A stretch of DNA of 64,000 bases. Origin: Glandiceps talaboti. Its lineage: Eukaryota; Hemichordata; Enteropneusta; Spengelidae. The translations under genes were made by a program, and so were the position numbers. The notes under the pieces are model-generated. The model saw nothing but the letters and a program-made list of their open reading frames with translations. It made no database searches and was not told the origin of the DNA. The stretch is from NCBI RefSeq assembly GCF_964340395.1, contig NC_135569.1, positions 11,986,019 through 12,050,018 of the forward strand, written 5' to 3'. Within the stretch, counting starts at the first letter, position 1, and every line of letters begins with the position of its first letter. Positions 12,401 through 24,568 of the stretch are shown here, piece after piece.

Positions 12401-14541
12401 ACATAACAGTTACTGCAGTCTCTTTCTCTTGACAAAGATAGCACTAACTAATAACTATGATGTCATTTCCTGTGAAGGTTTGTGGGAAACCGTACTAACA
12501 TGACATAACAGTTACTGCAGTCTCTTTCTCTTGACAAATATAGCACTAACTAATAACTATGATGTCATTTCCTGCAAGGTTTTAGTATCTAATGATCAAT
12601 GTGTTTGGTTAATCGGGCTTATATCATCATTTTGTGGAGTGAAGGAAACTTCAACTGTGTGACAGTGACAAATTATGTGCCGCTGAATACAATCATCTTG
12701 GAACCTACCTAATTTCATTTTCTTTATTCCCTTGTCCTCTTCCCCACTCTCTGATGCTGATCGTTTGCTTGTCTCAGCTGGTTGTTCATTCTCTTTCTCT
12801 GGTACAATTTCTTTATTACTTTCCAAATTAACAGATTGAACTGCTTTCCTTTCAGGTTTTATTTTTGTACTGTCTGTCATTTCTAGTGATCCTTCTTCAA
12901 CCGTAACTTTTGACGTTTTACTCAAATTAAGTGAAGGTGTTCCTTTCGCCTCTTTCTTTCCTGTAATTTTGGGCGTTTCTTCCGACGACTCAACTGATTT
13001 TATTTCTCTCTTCGGTGTCTTCTTTCTAGCTTCCTGTGTCTTTTTAGAACCTTTTGGAGTTTGCGTTTCTTTCTTCTTGGTATCTGTTTCCACGGAAACT
13101 GTCTCTTTCTCAGTTTCTTCATCTTCAATTGTTGTGTCTAAAGATGTAACTTTTGGAGTTGAGGTATCTATTTTGGGGAAAGTAATAACAAAGGAATCAT
13201 CATCGTCTCCTGATTGGTCATCAAGTTCTGCGTCCTCTTGCTCAACTTTATCTTCAATTTTCCTCTTTTTGCCTGATTTTGGGGTCTTCTTTTCTTTGCC
13301 AACACTACGATCTTTCTTCAGCTTTGGAGTGCGAGTCTCATTTTTTGAGGTTTTCTTGACACTAGATGACACCTCTTTGTCAAGTACCACTGCCTTAGTT
13401 GGTGTTTTCAAACTTTTCCTCTTCTTTGCACTCACACTTTTACTTTCTGTCGTTTTCTTTTCAGTAGCAGGTGTTGCAACCTTTGGTGTCTTCAGAACAG
13501 GTGTTCCTTCATCTGTTATCTGGAAATTCCAAAAATTTATTTTGGTTTAATATTGTTAAAAAGTTAATATGGTTCTGAAAGGAAAGGTAGCTATTAATAG
13601 TATCTACATAATGATCAGTGTGCCCTCTAAGCCAATTTGACATGCCACTGACACGCAATTTCTAGTGACGCACCAAATTTGGTGTTCCCCTATCTCTTAC
13701 TATGTGGTGACTCACAAGAAATCCCAGTTTTTCTCATTTTGACTAAAAACAACAAAATTTGGCTATCATTAGAGGGCACACTGACAATGATGTACAAAAG
13801 CAAGTCACTTTCTGATGAACTCCCCATACACCAAAATCTTCTGTTTTGGGATGGAAATTTCTGGCCACTGTGTCTTCACAAAAAAAAGTTGGGGTTAAGC
13901 TGTTCAATCCTGACTTTTCAAATCATTCTATCAGCCATTCAGAACTTATTACCAATAGTTACAACTGCAGACATCAGACTTTGGATGAAAGGAACCTGTT
14001 ACAAACAGGGGAAGTAAACAACTGAATTGGATTAATAACACTTGGCACAGCATGTTGGAAAAGCAGAGACTTGTGTTATATTCCATCATTTGATAAGAAC
14101 AGTTTTATGGCCACTTTACATAATAGTTCACCTTCACAAACAAATCTCCAGTTCCCTAGCATTTCATGTACACATAAAGAGGCCATAAAACTGTTCTTAT
14201 CAAATCATGGTGTTTAATATAAGTCTCTGCTGCACTAACATGTTGTGTTAAGTGTCCAATTCAGTTGTTTACTTTCCCTTTTTGTAACAGATTGTGTTTG
14301 TCCACGGTCTGATGTCAGCAGTTGTATATTGTATTTATTTTACTAGATTCTCTCCAAACTTGTTCTGTAGGGGAAATCTTACATTTAAGCATTGTTCAAT
14401 ATCTTGTACACGCATAATTAAAACATTACTGACTTTACAGATAAATGCAAAATACAAAATTTGAGACTATCTATTCAATGTTACCTTTAAGTTTCTCTTT
14501 TTGCCACTACGTGGAGTTTTGCTTCCTTTACCACTAAACAT
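9417..14541 (-). CDS. Nucleolin-like protein with two RRM domains (6 coding exons, 471 aa)
   Basis: Coding exons, in transcript order: 14541-14485, 13519-12709, 12088-11932, 11127-10994, 10296-10161, 9537-9417. They sum to 1,416 nt and the phases close exactly. Residues 1-289 are low-complexity: many Lys, repeated T-P-K/K-T-P motifs and an acidic run near DDDDSF, as in nucleolar proteins with phosphorylated TP repeats. RRM1 (about 292-378) has a weak RNP2 (VHCGNLP). RRM2 (about 390-465) has RNP2 LYMGNL and a perfect RNP1, KGYGFVWF, which is split across the last intron. The protein ends in KNKDEN with no RGG tail, unlike vertebrate nucleolin. By family it probably binds RNA in the nucleus or nucleolus. 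The ATG lies 25 nt after a minus-strand 3' splice site (exon from 14566), so a non-coding first exon is likely upstream. Orthology to nucleolin rather than another RRM family is inferred. Confidence 0.8.
9790..10043 (-). mobile_element. tRNA-derived SINE (Leu/Ser-like head)
   Basis: On the minus strand the head (about 10043-9970) has an A box TGGCCGAGTGG and a B box GGTTTGAACCC, as in tRNA-Leu/Ser. The body contains GGTTTTCCCCGGGTACTCTG followed by GTTTCCTCG, resembling a central core common in metazoan SINEs. The end reads AACTATCCAGTATAAATAAA and AT-rich sequence. It lies in the last intron region of the RRM gene, same strand. Confidence 0.65.
11347..11605. mobile_element. MULE-like foldback MITE, truncated copy
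   Basis: It begins TAGTCTAGTTCCTATACTAT and shares the interior of the 46656 copy (CTTATTCTAGCACA, GACAGGCAGTTGTAATTGGT). It lacks the right TIR. It lies in an intron of the RRM gene. Confidence 0.65.
12211..12590. repeat. 102-bp tandem repeat, about 3.7 copies
   Basis: GCAGTCTCTTTCTCTTGACA recurs at 12211, 12313, 12415 and 12517, a fixed 102-bp period. Copies are nearly identical. The array fills much of the intron between exons 2 and 3 of the RRM gene, on the 5' side just after the exon 2 donor. Confidence 0.95.
13616..13783. mobile_element. hAT-like MITE, 168 bp
   Basis: The ends are CAGTGTGCCCTCTAA and TTAGAGGGCACACTG. The flanks ATAATGAT (13608-13615) and ACAATGAT (13784-13791) match at 7 of 8 bases, as for the 8-bp duplication of hAT elements. 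It is intronic in the RRM gene. Confidence 0.75.
13959..14328. mobile_element. Long-TIR foldback element, ACATCAGAC family, copy 1
   Basis: The ends are TACAACTGCAGACATCAGAC and, inverted, TACAACTGCTGACATCAGAC. Arms of about 150 bp each hold CAACTGAATTGGAT and AACAGTTTTATGGCC with their inverted partners. It lies in the first coding intron of the RRM gene. The insertion duplication is not clear. Confidence 0.75.
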
Positions 14542-14688
14542 GGTTGTTTTCAGTTTAACTTGTGAGCTGTAACAAATATTGCAACATATAATTAAACAAC
14601 ATATTAAGATATAATAATCCATGTGTGTGTGTGTAAAAAAGATAATATATATATCATATAATTTACATATAGAACCTCATTATAAAGT

Positions 14689-15153
<465 letters not shown>

Positions 15154-15479
15154 CACTGGCACTAAGATGGAGGCATCAGTGTTCACTTATGTTACATTCA
15201 AGAAGGGTTTCAGTCATCAAACATACCCACAAACAATGTACATGTTTTGAAGTACAGTAGTACAGCTTGCAGACGGAGTAATGCGTCGGGACTCGATTCT
15301 GACTGTTGTCTTTCTTCCCAACAAGGCAGAATCGAGACTACTTATGCCTGTATAGAGTACACTGTACTAGTGACTAGTGTGTGTGTGTGTGTGTGTGAAT
15401 GGTGTGGAATAGAATGTGATTTGGTTACTACATGACTTATATGATAATCTGTCGATTTGAAAGACTATACAAAGTATGG

Positions 15480-15930
15480 TGCATGTACACGCGATACAAA
15501 CCTTATGTTCCCTATCTTACTCAGTAATTGTCATGTTTCGTACAATAAGGAACCGTGAAAACAGGAATAAGAGAAGTGAACCTACCGCACGTGTTGATTG
15601 CCTCCGAGTGCACTTTAAAATAACCTTTGACACGGAAATGCTATCCGTTTGTTTGTGAGAATTTCTTTCCTCGTTTAAATGAAATAAAATTGAAAATTTC
15701 TTTTGTCTGATTGCATTTAAGAATATTTTGGTGTCTTTTGATATAATCGGACATTTAAATATGTTAATACCACATTGCAATGATATTTGGTGACCACTTA
15801 TTCATTTTCCATTCATATTCATAATCATCTTTGTTTTGCGAAGCATTCTGGGTAAAGTTGTCTAATATGGCTGATCGATGGAGGATTTTCATTGAAGCTA
15901 ACACACCCGTCTATCACCTGTATTTAGGTA
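15480..15930. promoter_or_regulatory. Probable head-to-head promoter region of the RRM and zinc-finger genes
   Basis: The region lies between the 5' end of the minus-strand RRM gene and the plus-strand zinc-finger gene. On the minus strand, a sequence ending at 15586 runs into GTAGGT, a good donor for a non-coding first exon that could join the 3' splice site at 14567. On the plus strand, an ATG at 15867 opens 20 codons and then a donor GTACGT at 15928. If that exon joins the zinc-finger exon at 17731, its frame stops within four codons, so it would act as 5'UTR with an upstream ORF. No TATA box is evident. The bidirectional reading is inference. Confidence 0.35.
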
Positions 15931-17730
15931 CGTATCGTAACGAAAGTATCATTATAATAATTAAGCTGGTACAGTGAACCGAGGAATGCAAAATTCACGT
16001 TGGTTGTAATGCTATGTGGGCGGGAATTGGCAATTAACAGGTACACAACATGATATATGCAGTTCTGTCTACCTCGGTGTCTAGTCTGTAGTCGACATCG
16101 ACAACAACAACGACTCCAGAACTAGAGGATTTTATAATAAAATCATGAATTAAGGTGTTCCCGACCAATAATATCGCATATACGATTCACATTATTTAAT
16201 AACGTCAGAATATTTTCTGTAAAATTTATTGATAAACGAGGAAATAAGATTACACCATAACATAACTGGTCAGTGAAGTAACTGTTCACCGTTATATGTT
16301 TATTATGTGTTTTTTATAATTTTCCCCGGGATTTGAAGATATGTCGACGCGGTCTTTTGTACGGCTATTCAGAAAATTATACAGTCTTCTATATTCTGAA
16401 AATGTCAGACTATTGATGTATGCATAGTGGCAAGTTTTACCTTTAATATTTATCTGTCTGGTGCCAGGGGCATTGTCGTTGTCGCATGTCGCCCTTGCCC
16501 CTACCCTTACTTACCCGCACCCGCTCAAGTCATTATTGTCTAGGTGATTCAGAGAACTAGGTCTTTCGGCTGTGTTACTAAAATGCTTCAACGAATGTAG
16601 ATGTATATTTTCTGTCTTTTTTCTCAACAAAAGCCGAGCCAAATTGTTTTAAAGTAGTGAGACTAAGAGCAATGTGTAGTTATAAGTTAGTCGAATCTAT
16701 GATTCAAAACCTGACTATCAATTCCTAACACAATGACTTGTTGAAAAGAACAATTTGATAAAACACACCAGGTCATCAAGTCAATGTAATAAGTGCAGCA
16801 TTAGTTTTTGATGAGAGGTTTTGTTTTTTGTTTTAAGCTATGCATCATTCTGAAGTTTCCACTCATTATTATGAAAAGTGATAAAAAATTAAAATGAAAA
16901 ACTAATGCTACAATTATGTCATCCACTAATTATGGGTCATTTATTTTACTAACCCCAACTTTTTATAGAACAAAAATAAATTTGAAAATCAACCAATCTA
17001 AATTAAAATCCAAAACACAACTTCAGTAGATAAACAGTGTGTTGATATTCATTTTGATACAAATTATGGTAGAAATGATGTTGGCGTGGTGCTTCACACA
17101 TGGGACATTACAGCTAAAATGATGTACGTAGGCTTGGTGTTTCAGTAATCAGGCATTACGTTTTTGACACAGTGATAGACAATTCCAACATCACACTAAC
17201 AATAACAGAGACACAATAAACACAGCAGGATCCTTTGCCCAATCACATTGAACACTGATAAGCATTGCTATTCTTTCACAGTGCAGTAAAAACAGGCTTC
17301 TCATGAAAACATTGCACATGGACTTGATGATTTTAATGGTTGCAATTGTTTATTGTCTAACTGACAATCAACATATCAACTTGACTACTTCTACATCCCC
17401 TCTTAGACTGACAGATCAGCCACTGTGGCATTGGGCACGGTCTAATCACCATTTTCCCCAACCGTTAAGGTAGGCTGATAAACCCGAAGCGATGACATCA
17501 TTACAGTCTATGAATGCAGCTGCAGTACATAGACTCAGCCAACCAAGACGGTTGTAATTGTGTTGGTTGTCTGATGTGGAAACTGTTTGTCATGTTGTTT
17601 TGCCCCCCAACACTGGCAACAATCTTTTCTTTCCACTGGGGTTGGCCAATTCAGGGGGTGCCCCCACAAGGCATATTATACAGACTAAAGTACAAGACTT
17701 GCTTACTTTATTTTTGACTGTTCTTTGCAG
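15930..17730 (+). other. Probable 5' intron of the zinc-finger gene
   Basis: If the exon ending at 15927 belongs to the gene, this is its first intron, opening GTACGT and ending TTTGCAG. It holds the partial MITE at 17070-17400 and otherwise nothing I recognise. Confidence 0.35.
17070..17400. mobile_element. Partial copy of the GCTAAAATGATGTAGG MITE
   Basis: GCTAAAATGATGTACGTAGG starts at 17113, with a diverged second copy of the end about 40 bases before it. The remainder (to about 17400) matches the interior of 47788-48176. It lies in the 5' intron of the zinc-finger gene. Confidence 0.65.
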
Positions 17731-17778
17731 TGTCCCTGTAGGTGATAGCAGTGTTGATATCTCAATGAATCAGGAGCC

Positions 17779-20700
17779 ATGGCACAGTCTGTAGTTGTTG
17801 ATCATGCAAACAATGGACCTATGTTTGGATGGCAGCCTGAACCTCTACAGGTATTGGTACTTTTGATTCTAAAATAAATGACCTTCATTGACCCATGGTG
17901 ACTGCCATTGACCTGTATTTGCCCATTTTGATCTCATCGTTCTGTTGTGATCTACATTAACCTGTGGTGATGCACGTTGACCTTTGGTGACCTACATTGA
18001 CCCATGATGACCGAGATTGACTTATGGTGACCTGTGGTGACTGTCAGTCGTCTACATTGACGTTTGGTGACGTATGTTGACCTATTGTGACTGACATTAA
18101 AGTGGCCATATGGATGAGGATTGGGGTATTTATTTTGGTTTTTAATTTATAAAACAATTTTATCATGGCTTCCTACTTGAAAAATCAATGTGATACAACA
18201 TGTGTGCCAAGTCCTTGTTTGTAACTCAATAAATTGCAAAAGCAAAGATAAATGTGTAAAATCGTTCTTATTGTACGTACAATAACAAACTTTTTTTTTT
18301 ACATATATTTTAGCTTTTTGCAATGTATTGAGTTACAAACACAGACTTGGTCTATGTTGTTTCATAGTGATTTTTCAAGTAGGACACCATGATAAAATTG
18401 TTTTATAAATGAAAAACCAAAATAAATATCTCAATCCTCATCCATATGGCCACTTTAACCTAGGCTGACCTGCATTTACCCGTAGTGATCTCCATTGTCA
18501 TTTGGCACATTTGACTCGTACAATCATGATATCATTTCTGAAAATGGTCTTCCACAGTCTTGATTATCTACATGCTAATATAACAAAGTCAATGCAAATT
18601 TCCTTGAAGTGAAATTGTGTACACCATAAAAATGGTTGCTATGATAAAATTATTTGATCAGATCATTCACATTTTACTTATTTATGTGTTTGTATAGAAT
18701 TCAGGGCTTGGTGGTAGGAATTCACCTGGAGACCAACGGAAACTCATTGGAAATGGTAAGTCTGCATTGACATGTCTTATCAACTAATATCAAGTGGAAA
18801 CATAGATACAGGCAATGGTCACAATACTCAACACTTTTGATAGAATCATATCAACTTGACAAGTACAGGAGTCATATCGTTATTTTTGTGATCAAAAGTA
18901 TTAATGGACTTAAAGGAACAAGAGCAATTATTTTTTTTGAAATTTCTAGGGGGAAAAAATCATTTTTTTTGGTAGAAATTTTAGAAGTATTCCATATGAG
19001 TAAGTGAATCAAACCTTTGGAAGGTTGAGCTTCATATTCCAGACCAGATAATGGTACCCACTTTATAAGGTGCATTCTGATTGGGTAGATAACAAAGGAA
19101 ACAAGCACACCTATTGGCTGTATTGTTAATGAGTTATAAAGTGTCCAATCAGGGGCAACCTTGTAATAACTTCACATTGCCTGACTGACATAGAAAATTA
19201 TTTGCCAGGTAGTCAAATAGCATCAAACTTGCATGTGACTTTTGAGTGTTGTTGACAGGCAGATTAAAAAGATTGTGAACTGCTATGTTAATTCACTATG
19301 AACTAAATTTTCCTTTTTTTTTACCAGGTTTTTCCTGTTCAAAATGTCACCAAATGTTTCCCAGTGCCATTGCCCAGATTAACCATGAAATGAATGAATG
19401 TCATCATGGGCATTCCAGTAACCATGGTAACCTTGTGTCTACTCTCAATTCACAAGTTTCACATCATCTTGGTCAATCACCAAACCAGGAAGGGTCATCG
19501 TTTGCCAGAAATTCAAATTTCCATGGAAACCAGTCGGACTCTTCACCATCACCTGGTTCACCAGGTGAAATCCCTCACATGAGACAGAAACCGTCATCTC
19601 CGGGAGAAATTCCAAAACGCCAGCGAGGTCGTCCAAAGAACACACGAGTGATTCTCGTACCACAGCCGGTTTTTCCCGGTCATGTCCAGGAAGTGCCAAT
19701 GAACAGAGAGTACAAGTGCCAGTTATGTCCACATGTTTACTACACCAAGGCAGACATGCAACGACATGCTCGGTCTCACGTTGAAAACAAACCGTACAAG
19801 TGTACGCACTGTGACAAGACATTTGCAAATTCTTCCTACCTATCACAACATTCTCGCGTCCACACAGGTGAAAAACCGTATCACTGCGCACGATGTGGCA
19901 AGGGTTTTAAACAGCTCTCACACTTACAGCAGCACACACGGACACATACTGGTGAAAAACCATACCAATGCCACATACCAGGGTGCGGTAAAGCATTCTC
20001 ACAACTCGCAAATCTTCAACAACACTCACGCAGACACAACAAAGACAAGCCATTCAAGTGTCCACACTGCTACCGCGTTTACGCCGATCTGGCCAGCCTC
20101 CAATCACACGTGCCGTCGCACGCAAACACAAGACACGAAAAGAAATTCTCCTGTAGGATCTGTGGGAAAGCATACACGCAAGAGTCGTACTTGATGAAGC
20201 ATATGTTGAAGCATCCAACAGAACCGCAGTATGCAAGAGAGTTTCCATGTAATGTGTGCGGGAAGAAATTTTCACAGCAAGCATACCTTGAGAGACATAT
20301 TCAAAAAAGGCATTCAGGTGGTGGCCGAAGAACTAATAATTCCCATTCACCTAATGCGAACTCCAAGTCGGACAATTCTGAAAGTCCCAACAGCATAGAC
20401 ATACCTATTTCTCATGGCTTCTCTTTAAGTATGGCCAGCAACTTATCATTTTCAACCTCCAAATCATCCAAACATCCCATTCTCAATGTTCCAATGATGC
20501 CACAGTTGCCAGACATGAGGTCAGCGCTTGGTTTGATGCCAATGTCGCGTCCTGGAATTCCCGTTCCTGGAGTAAGTACCACTTCCACAGTTGGACTACA
20601 CAGTAGCGGCAGTGATCCCCGGGCTGTTGTTCCAATGATGTTGCCACGACATATGTCTCCCCCTGTGTCGCGAGGCATCGACCTGCCTCTGTTATCAATG

Positions 20701-20901
20701 AGTCACTTTGACTGCAAGAGTACAACAATAAACAGTGCAGCAAGGACAGAAGGCAATAGTATAGAAAGTGGGCATGTTGTCACAAGTGCAGGCAGTGGTG
20801 CCAATATACCAAGCAGCACAATCAATATTAATTCGTCGATGAGTATACCCAGAACGTCAGCTTTCACGTCAACAGGTGGGGGTTCTGTTGTTATGTTATA
20901 G
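17779..20901 (+). CDS. ZNF362/384-like: C2H2 zinc-finger transcription factor, ZNF384/ZNF362/rotund/squeeze/lin-29 type (567 aa)
   Basis: Coding exons: 17779-17850, 18698-18755, 19328-20901 (1,704 nt, phases 0 and 1, stop 20899-20901). The start ATG has a strong context (gagccATGG) and follows a 3' splice site at 17730. A degenerate N-terminal finger (C47, C50, H63, H69) is followed by an AT-hook-like motif (KRQRGRPK, about 140-147). Seven fingers follow at about 172-372. The order is diagnostic of the family: KTFANSSYLSQH, QLSHLQQHTRTH, the PGC insert finger, then HNKDKPFKC, and YLMKHM in the next-to-last finger. The seventh finger (FPCNVC) and long Ser/Pro-rich tail look activation- or repression-like but have no named domain. 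Members bind A/T-rich DNA as nuclear regulators; in flies and worms they act in limb, neuron and developmental-timing programs. Exact orthology is inferred from memory of the finger sequences. Confidence 0.87.
17878..18540. repeat. Degenerate about 20-bp TGACC minisatellite, split by a MITE
   Basis: A loose repeat of the form TTGACCTATGGTGACCTACA fills 17878-18096 and resumes at about 18459-18540 after the MITE. Copies are diverged, so it is old. The TGACC blocks resemble nuclear-receptor half-sites by chance or otherwise. Confidence 0.7.
18101..18454. mobile_element. Foldback MITE, TTAA family, copy 2
   Basis: Both ends read AGTGGCCATATGGATGAGGA inward, with TIRs of about 150 bp and flanking TTAA at 18097-18100 and 18455-18458. 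It lies in the first coding intron of the zinc-finger gene, inside a degenerate 20-bp minisatellite that continues on both sides. Confidence 0.85.
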
Positions 20902-20949
20902 CCATCATTGTGCTCATGGTAATTTGTTTATCATGGTTAAAATAACCAG

Positions 20950-21916
20950 TGGATCAATACTACTATGGAAAACAAAGTGTCGACAACCTAAGATAGACAC
21001 AGACTAAAACTATTGTTGATATACTAATATGGAAATCAAGCTATAGACAAACTAAGATAGACACAGACTAAAACTATTGTTGATATACTACTATGGAAAT
21101 CAAGCTATAGGCAAACAAAGATAGACACAAACTAAAACCATTGTTGATATACTGCTATGGAAACCACAGTATCAGCTAACTAAAATCAACTCAAACTTAT
21201 CAATGGACTTTGATATAATTACACTCACAGTAGGGTGGTTTCTCTGATAGCAAGTTTACCTCAAGTGGCAGCATATTTAATCTCATTTAGTGTGTACACT
21301 ATCTTATGATTAGTACCATGAAAATAACCTGTGGTTGTGTCATGTTTGTAAATACTGCTAGAGAAGTTGAGCTATTGGTTACAATAGACCCAAAATTATT
21401 GCTGCAACATGTAAGCGATGTATGAATATTGATGTCATTACGCTCACAGTGGGGTGGCATCCCTGATAACAAGTGGAGCCCATTTAAACTCATTCAGTGT
21501 TCTCTATCTTCATTACAAGGCAATATGCCTTTCCAAAATTTGCCATGGTGGAGCTCTACTTCCTGTCTGTGTGTACCTTGGGGGTATACATGGTATAGGT
21601 TATTCAGTTAATCATAGAGCACTGCTGCTTTCCACGATGTCTGAACAATACGAAAAACATCTGTGATTTACTCTTCTACAGAATACCAAGGGACAAAACT
21701 CTTATGAAACGGTACTATGAGGTGACGATACCCCAATTTGAGCGAGGGCGCTGTATTGTCAACTTCCTGTTTGCAATCTGCAATGGCCTATTATATCTAC
21801 ATAACCAAGGCACAACTATCACCCACTTGTGTACTCTACCACATGCAAAAACAGTATAGTTTTAGTTTGGATCTATCATAATTTGCCTATAGCTTGATTT
21901 CCATAGTACTTAGTAG
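20950..21916. mobile_element. Large foldback element with 64-bp tandem left arm
   Basis: Three near-identical 64-bp units (AGATAGACACA starting 20991, 21055, 21119), with a partial fourth before them, carry GGAAATCAAGCTATAG. The inverse occurs at 21853-21916. It begins about 50 bases after the zinc-finger stop codon and so may lie in the 3'UTR. Inside, 21215-21305 and 21425-21515 are diverged duplicates. Confidence 0.6.
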
Positions 21917-22979
21917 TAACTCAAATATACTTTGATGCTCCAGGATGCTGTTCTTGGGTTGTAAATCACCTATATTATGATCATGACCAGTTTAAACGTT
22001 TAGAGAACGATAAAAGTTTGTGATTACTAGTAGAATGACACAGTAATCCAGCGTTGTTTTTGTAACTGTTGGTCCGCAGCCTTTAAGGCTATCTAGAGTA
22101 CAAAAGTATTTTACTAGGGACTAAGAGTTCCATTTCACAAAATTAAATATTACCTGGTATGAAAACTCATCAATTTGCAATTTCATGTCACAATATTAGT
22201 AGTATTTGTTATTCAGATTGTTAATACTAGGTTTTATATATACCTACGTTACCAAGGCGACCATACCAGTGTGACCCTTCCCATAGCGTCTTGTATGTAT
22301 AGGAAAAATCAGAAGTTTCATTCTATTTATTGGAAAGACAAAAGATTCTATAGTTTGGCCACTAGAGGCGCTATTCAATTGGACCATGTGCCTGAAATGT
22401 GCAACTGCTACGCTTTATGTTATTCAAGACTGTAACCATCTGACTATTTCTCTCACAGTGTATACTTACGTATTGTCTGTACTGAAATACAAAAATTAGT
22501 AGATATCAGCCTTAGTTCCTTAAGGAAAATTGAAAAATATGTAATTAGTTTTGTTCTTTATATCAAGGTACAAACCTTGTTGATGTAATCCTGTAGGGCT
22601 TATATACATATCATGTCGAAAGCTAGAGTTAAACTCTACCACAAGAAGTGATGAACAAAGTACAAAACTATGCCATGGTTTTTTTATTTATCAAAATTTT
22701 CAGTTCTTCAACTCATTGATTATATAAAGTGATGTACCTGTTTCTCTAAAATTAATGAAATGTGTAAAAATTAAGAGGCAAAGTACACCAATCAAAAACT
22801 GAGCAAATTTCAAACAAAGTGACAATCTTTGACAAGCAATATAATGTAATATTTGATTATCGATATCAAAGCCTGTTATTGTTTGAACCCACAGGAAGCA
22901 CAATGTAGGGTTAAAACAATACAATTCTTAGCACATAAGCATAAACAGTTATATTTTGCAAAAGTTTTGTAGGGTTAAT

Positions 22980-23336
22980 AATTATATAATGATGTTCGTT
23001 TTCATAGAGTGATTTCCCACTCAGCTCAAAGCACTTTACAATTATTAACCTTGGCGTAGATCTATAGTAACACAACAGCTATTTATACTTCCTCATCTTG
23101 CTTGGGTGCAACTGATCCATTGTAGCCTCAGCATAGGATTAAAGCATTCATATAGCAACCTCTATCCTGCCAGGTCCCCAATTATACAGCTGGGTTGACT
23201 GAGGCAAAGTCATGGTTCAAATCTTGCCCAAAGACGTTAGCCATTCAGAATGGCAATGCAATAGCAAGGCTTAAACCTGTGATCTGCTGATTCCAAGGCA
23301 GGCACTCTAACCATTCAACCATCATGACTCCAAGAT
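22980..23336 (-). mobile_element. tRNA-derived SINE, about 350 bp
   Basis: On the minus strand: a tRNA-like head with A box TGGTTGAATGGTTAGAGTGC and B box AGGTTTAAGCC, a long body, then GTAAAGTGCTTTGAGCTG near the 3' end, a terminal motif found in many SINEs and CR1-type LINEs. It lies downstream of the zinc-finger gene. Confidence 0.6.
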
Positions 23337-24069
23337 ATTTTTTCAAAATGCCGACTGACTCAAGTGCAAAATATTACAGATGATTTCAAACCTATTCCTA
23401 CTGTAAAAAGAAATTGTAACTCATGCAGTGGCTGCAACGCAGTCGCATAGCAGCTCAATGACTAGTACGCATGCGCGTCCTATATACTATGCGATTGTTT
23501 GGGGGTGGTTTTATCCAAGGATGCATTGCGGCGCAATGACTACGCATGTGTGTTCCATATACTATGTGCATTCTCCACGCGGAGGGCGCTATCTACAATA
23601 TCATTGTCAGGCAGCCCAGGCAGCCAGTCACAAATGAATCTAGCCTGCACGAGCTTATGGGCTTTGCCTAGTTATGATATTAAAAATTCAGTCCTTTCCA
23701 TAGTATACAAATACATTATTATAGGAACTTTCATCTCATGTTTTCACAAGCTGAAGTGGGGATAGTATTTTGGAAAATAGTCTTTGTTATTCCAAGAAGG
23801 AACCATTATTATTGTAGGAGGCTAATACAATTGTTGTGCCAAATTTTTAGATATGTATGTGACAGTCTGTCCAGCAAGCACATGTAAACAATTTTATAGT
23901 ACATATTACTTACAGATTCTTTGTAAAATGCATCACTGGTTAATCAACTTGTAAATTCTACTAGATATTTTATGGCAGTGTGCGCCTCAGAAATGAAAGT
24001 CTGAAACCTTTGCAATTACTCTATTCAAGGAAACTCGATCCCATTCTCAGTTCAAATCAAGAAAAAAAA

Positions 24070-24520
24070 TCAGGGGTGACCATGTAATGTTTGGAGATAG
24101 AGGTCATAACAAACCTATTTTAGAATCCAATATGGCCGCCGAATATAATGTATACTCTTTGGGGAAAATAAAGACGGTCTATATTCATGAAAACAAGATG
24201 AACCCCAAATTCTTCTATTATTTCAAAAGGAATAAGATCAAGCTTTCTTCTGGCAAAGTTTGGTGTTATTTTAAGAACATTAATTTTGAGAGCATTGGTT
24301 TCCGAGGTGCATTTTAGTTTTGATTTGATCACTGTCTCCACTGTATAACTTCGCTCCATATGCTGCACATGCATAACTGTATACTATAGACATGTATGAG
24401 AATAAGGCGACAGTCTTGTTCTATTTTGACCCTCTAGTATGAGGTAAAGTGCTATTGCTGGTACCAAGAATTGCATTTTTTCATTCAAATTATGTTGACT
24501 TGCATATATGATTATTAGTT
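24070..24520. repeat. Dispersed repeat B, copy 1
   Basis: Blocks TTTTAGAATCCAATATGGC and TTGTTCTATTTTGACCCT are shared in the same order with 42390-42870. There is no coding evidence; the short frames here differ between copies. Confidence 0.6.
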
Positions 24521-24568
24521 TTCATATGAATATGAAATGTCTGTATTATCACAAATGGACTCTGAATT

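Noticed and set aside
12969-13550. 193-codon plus-strand frame rich in Ser, Val and Phe
   Set aside because: It is the antisense of the Lys/Ser/Thr-rich second exon of the RRM gene, whose phases and RRMs support the minus strand.
19445-20743. Several minus-strand frames under the zinc-finger exon
   Set aside because: Antisense shadows of a well-supported coding exon.
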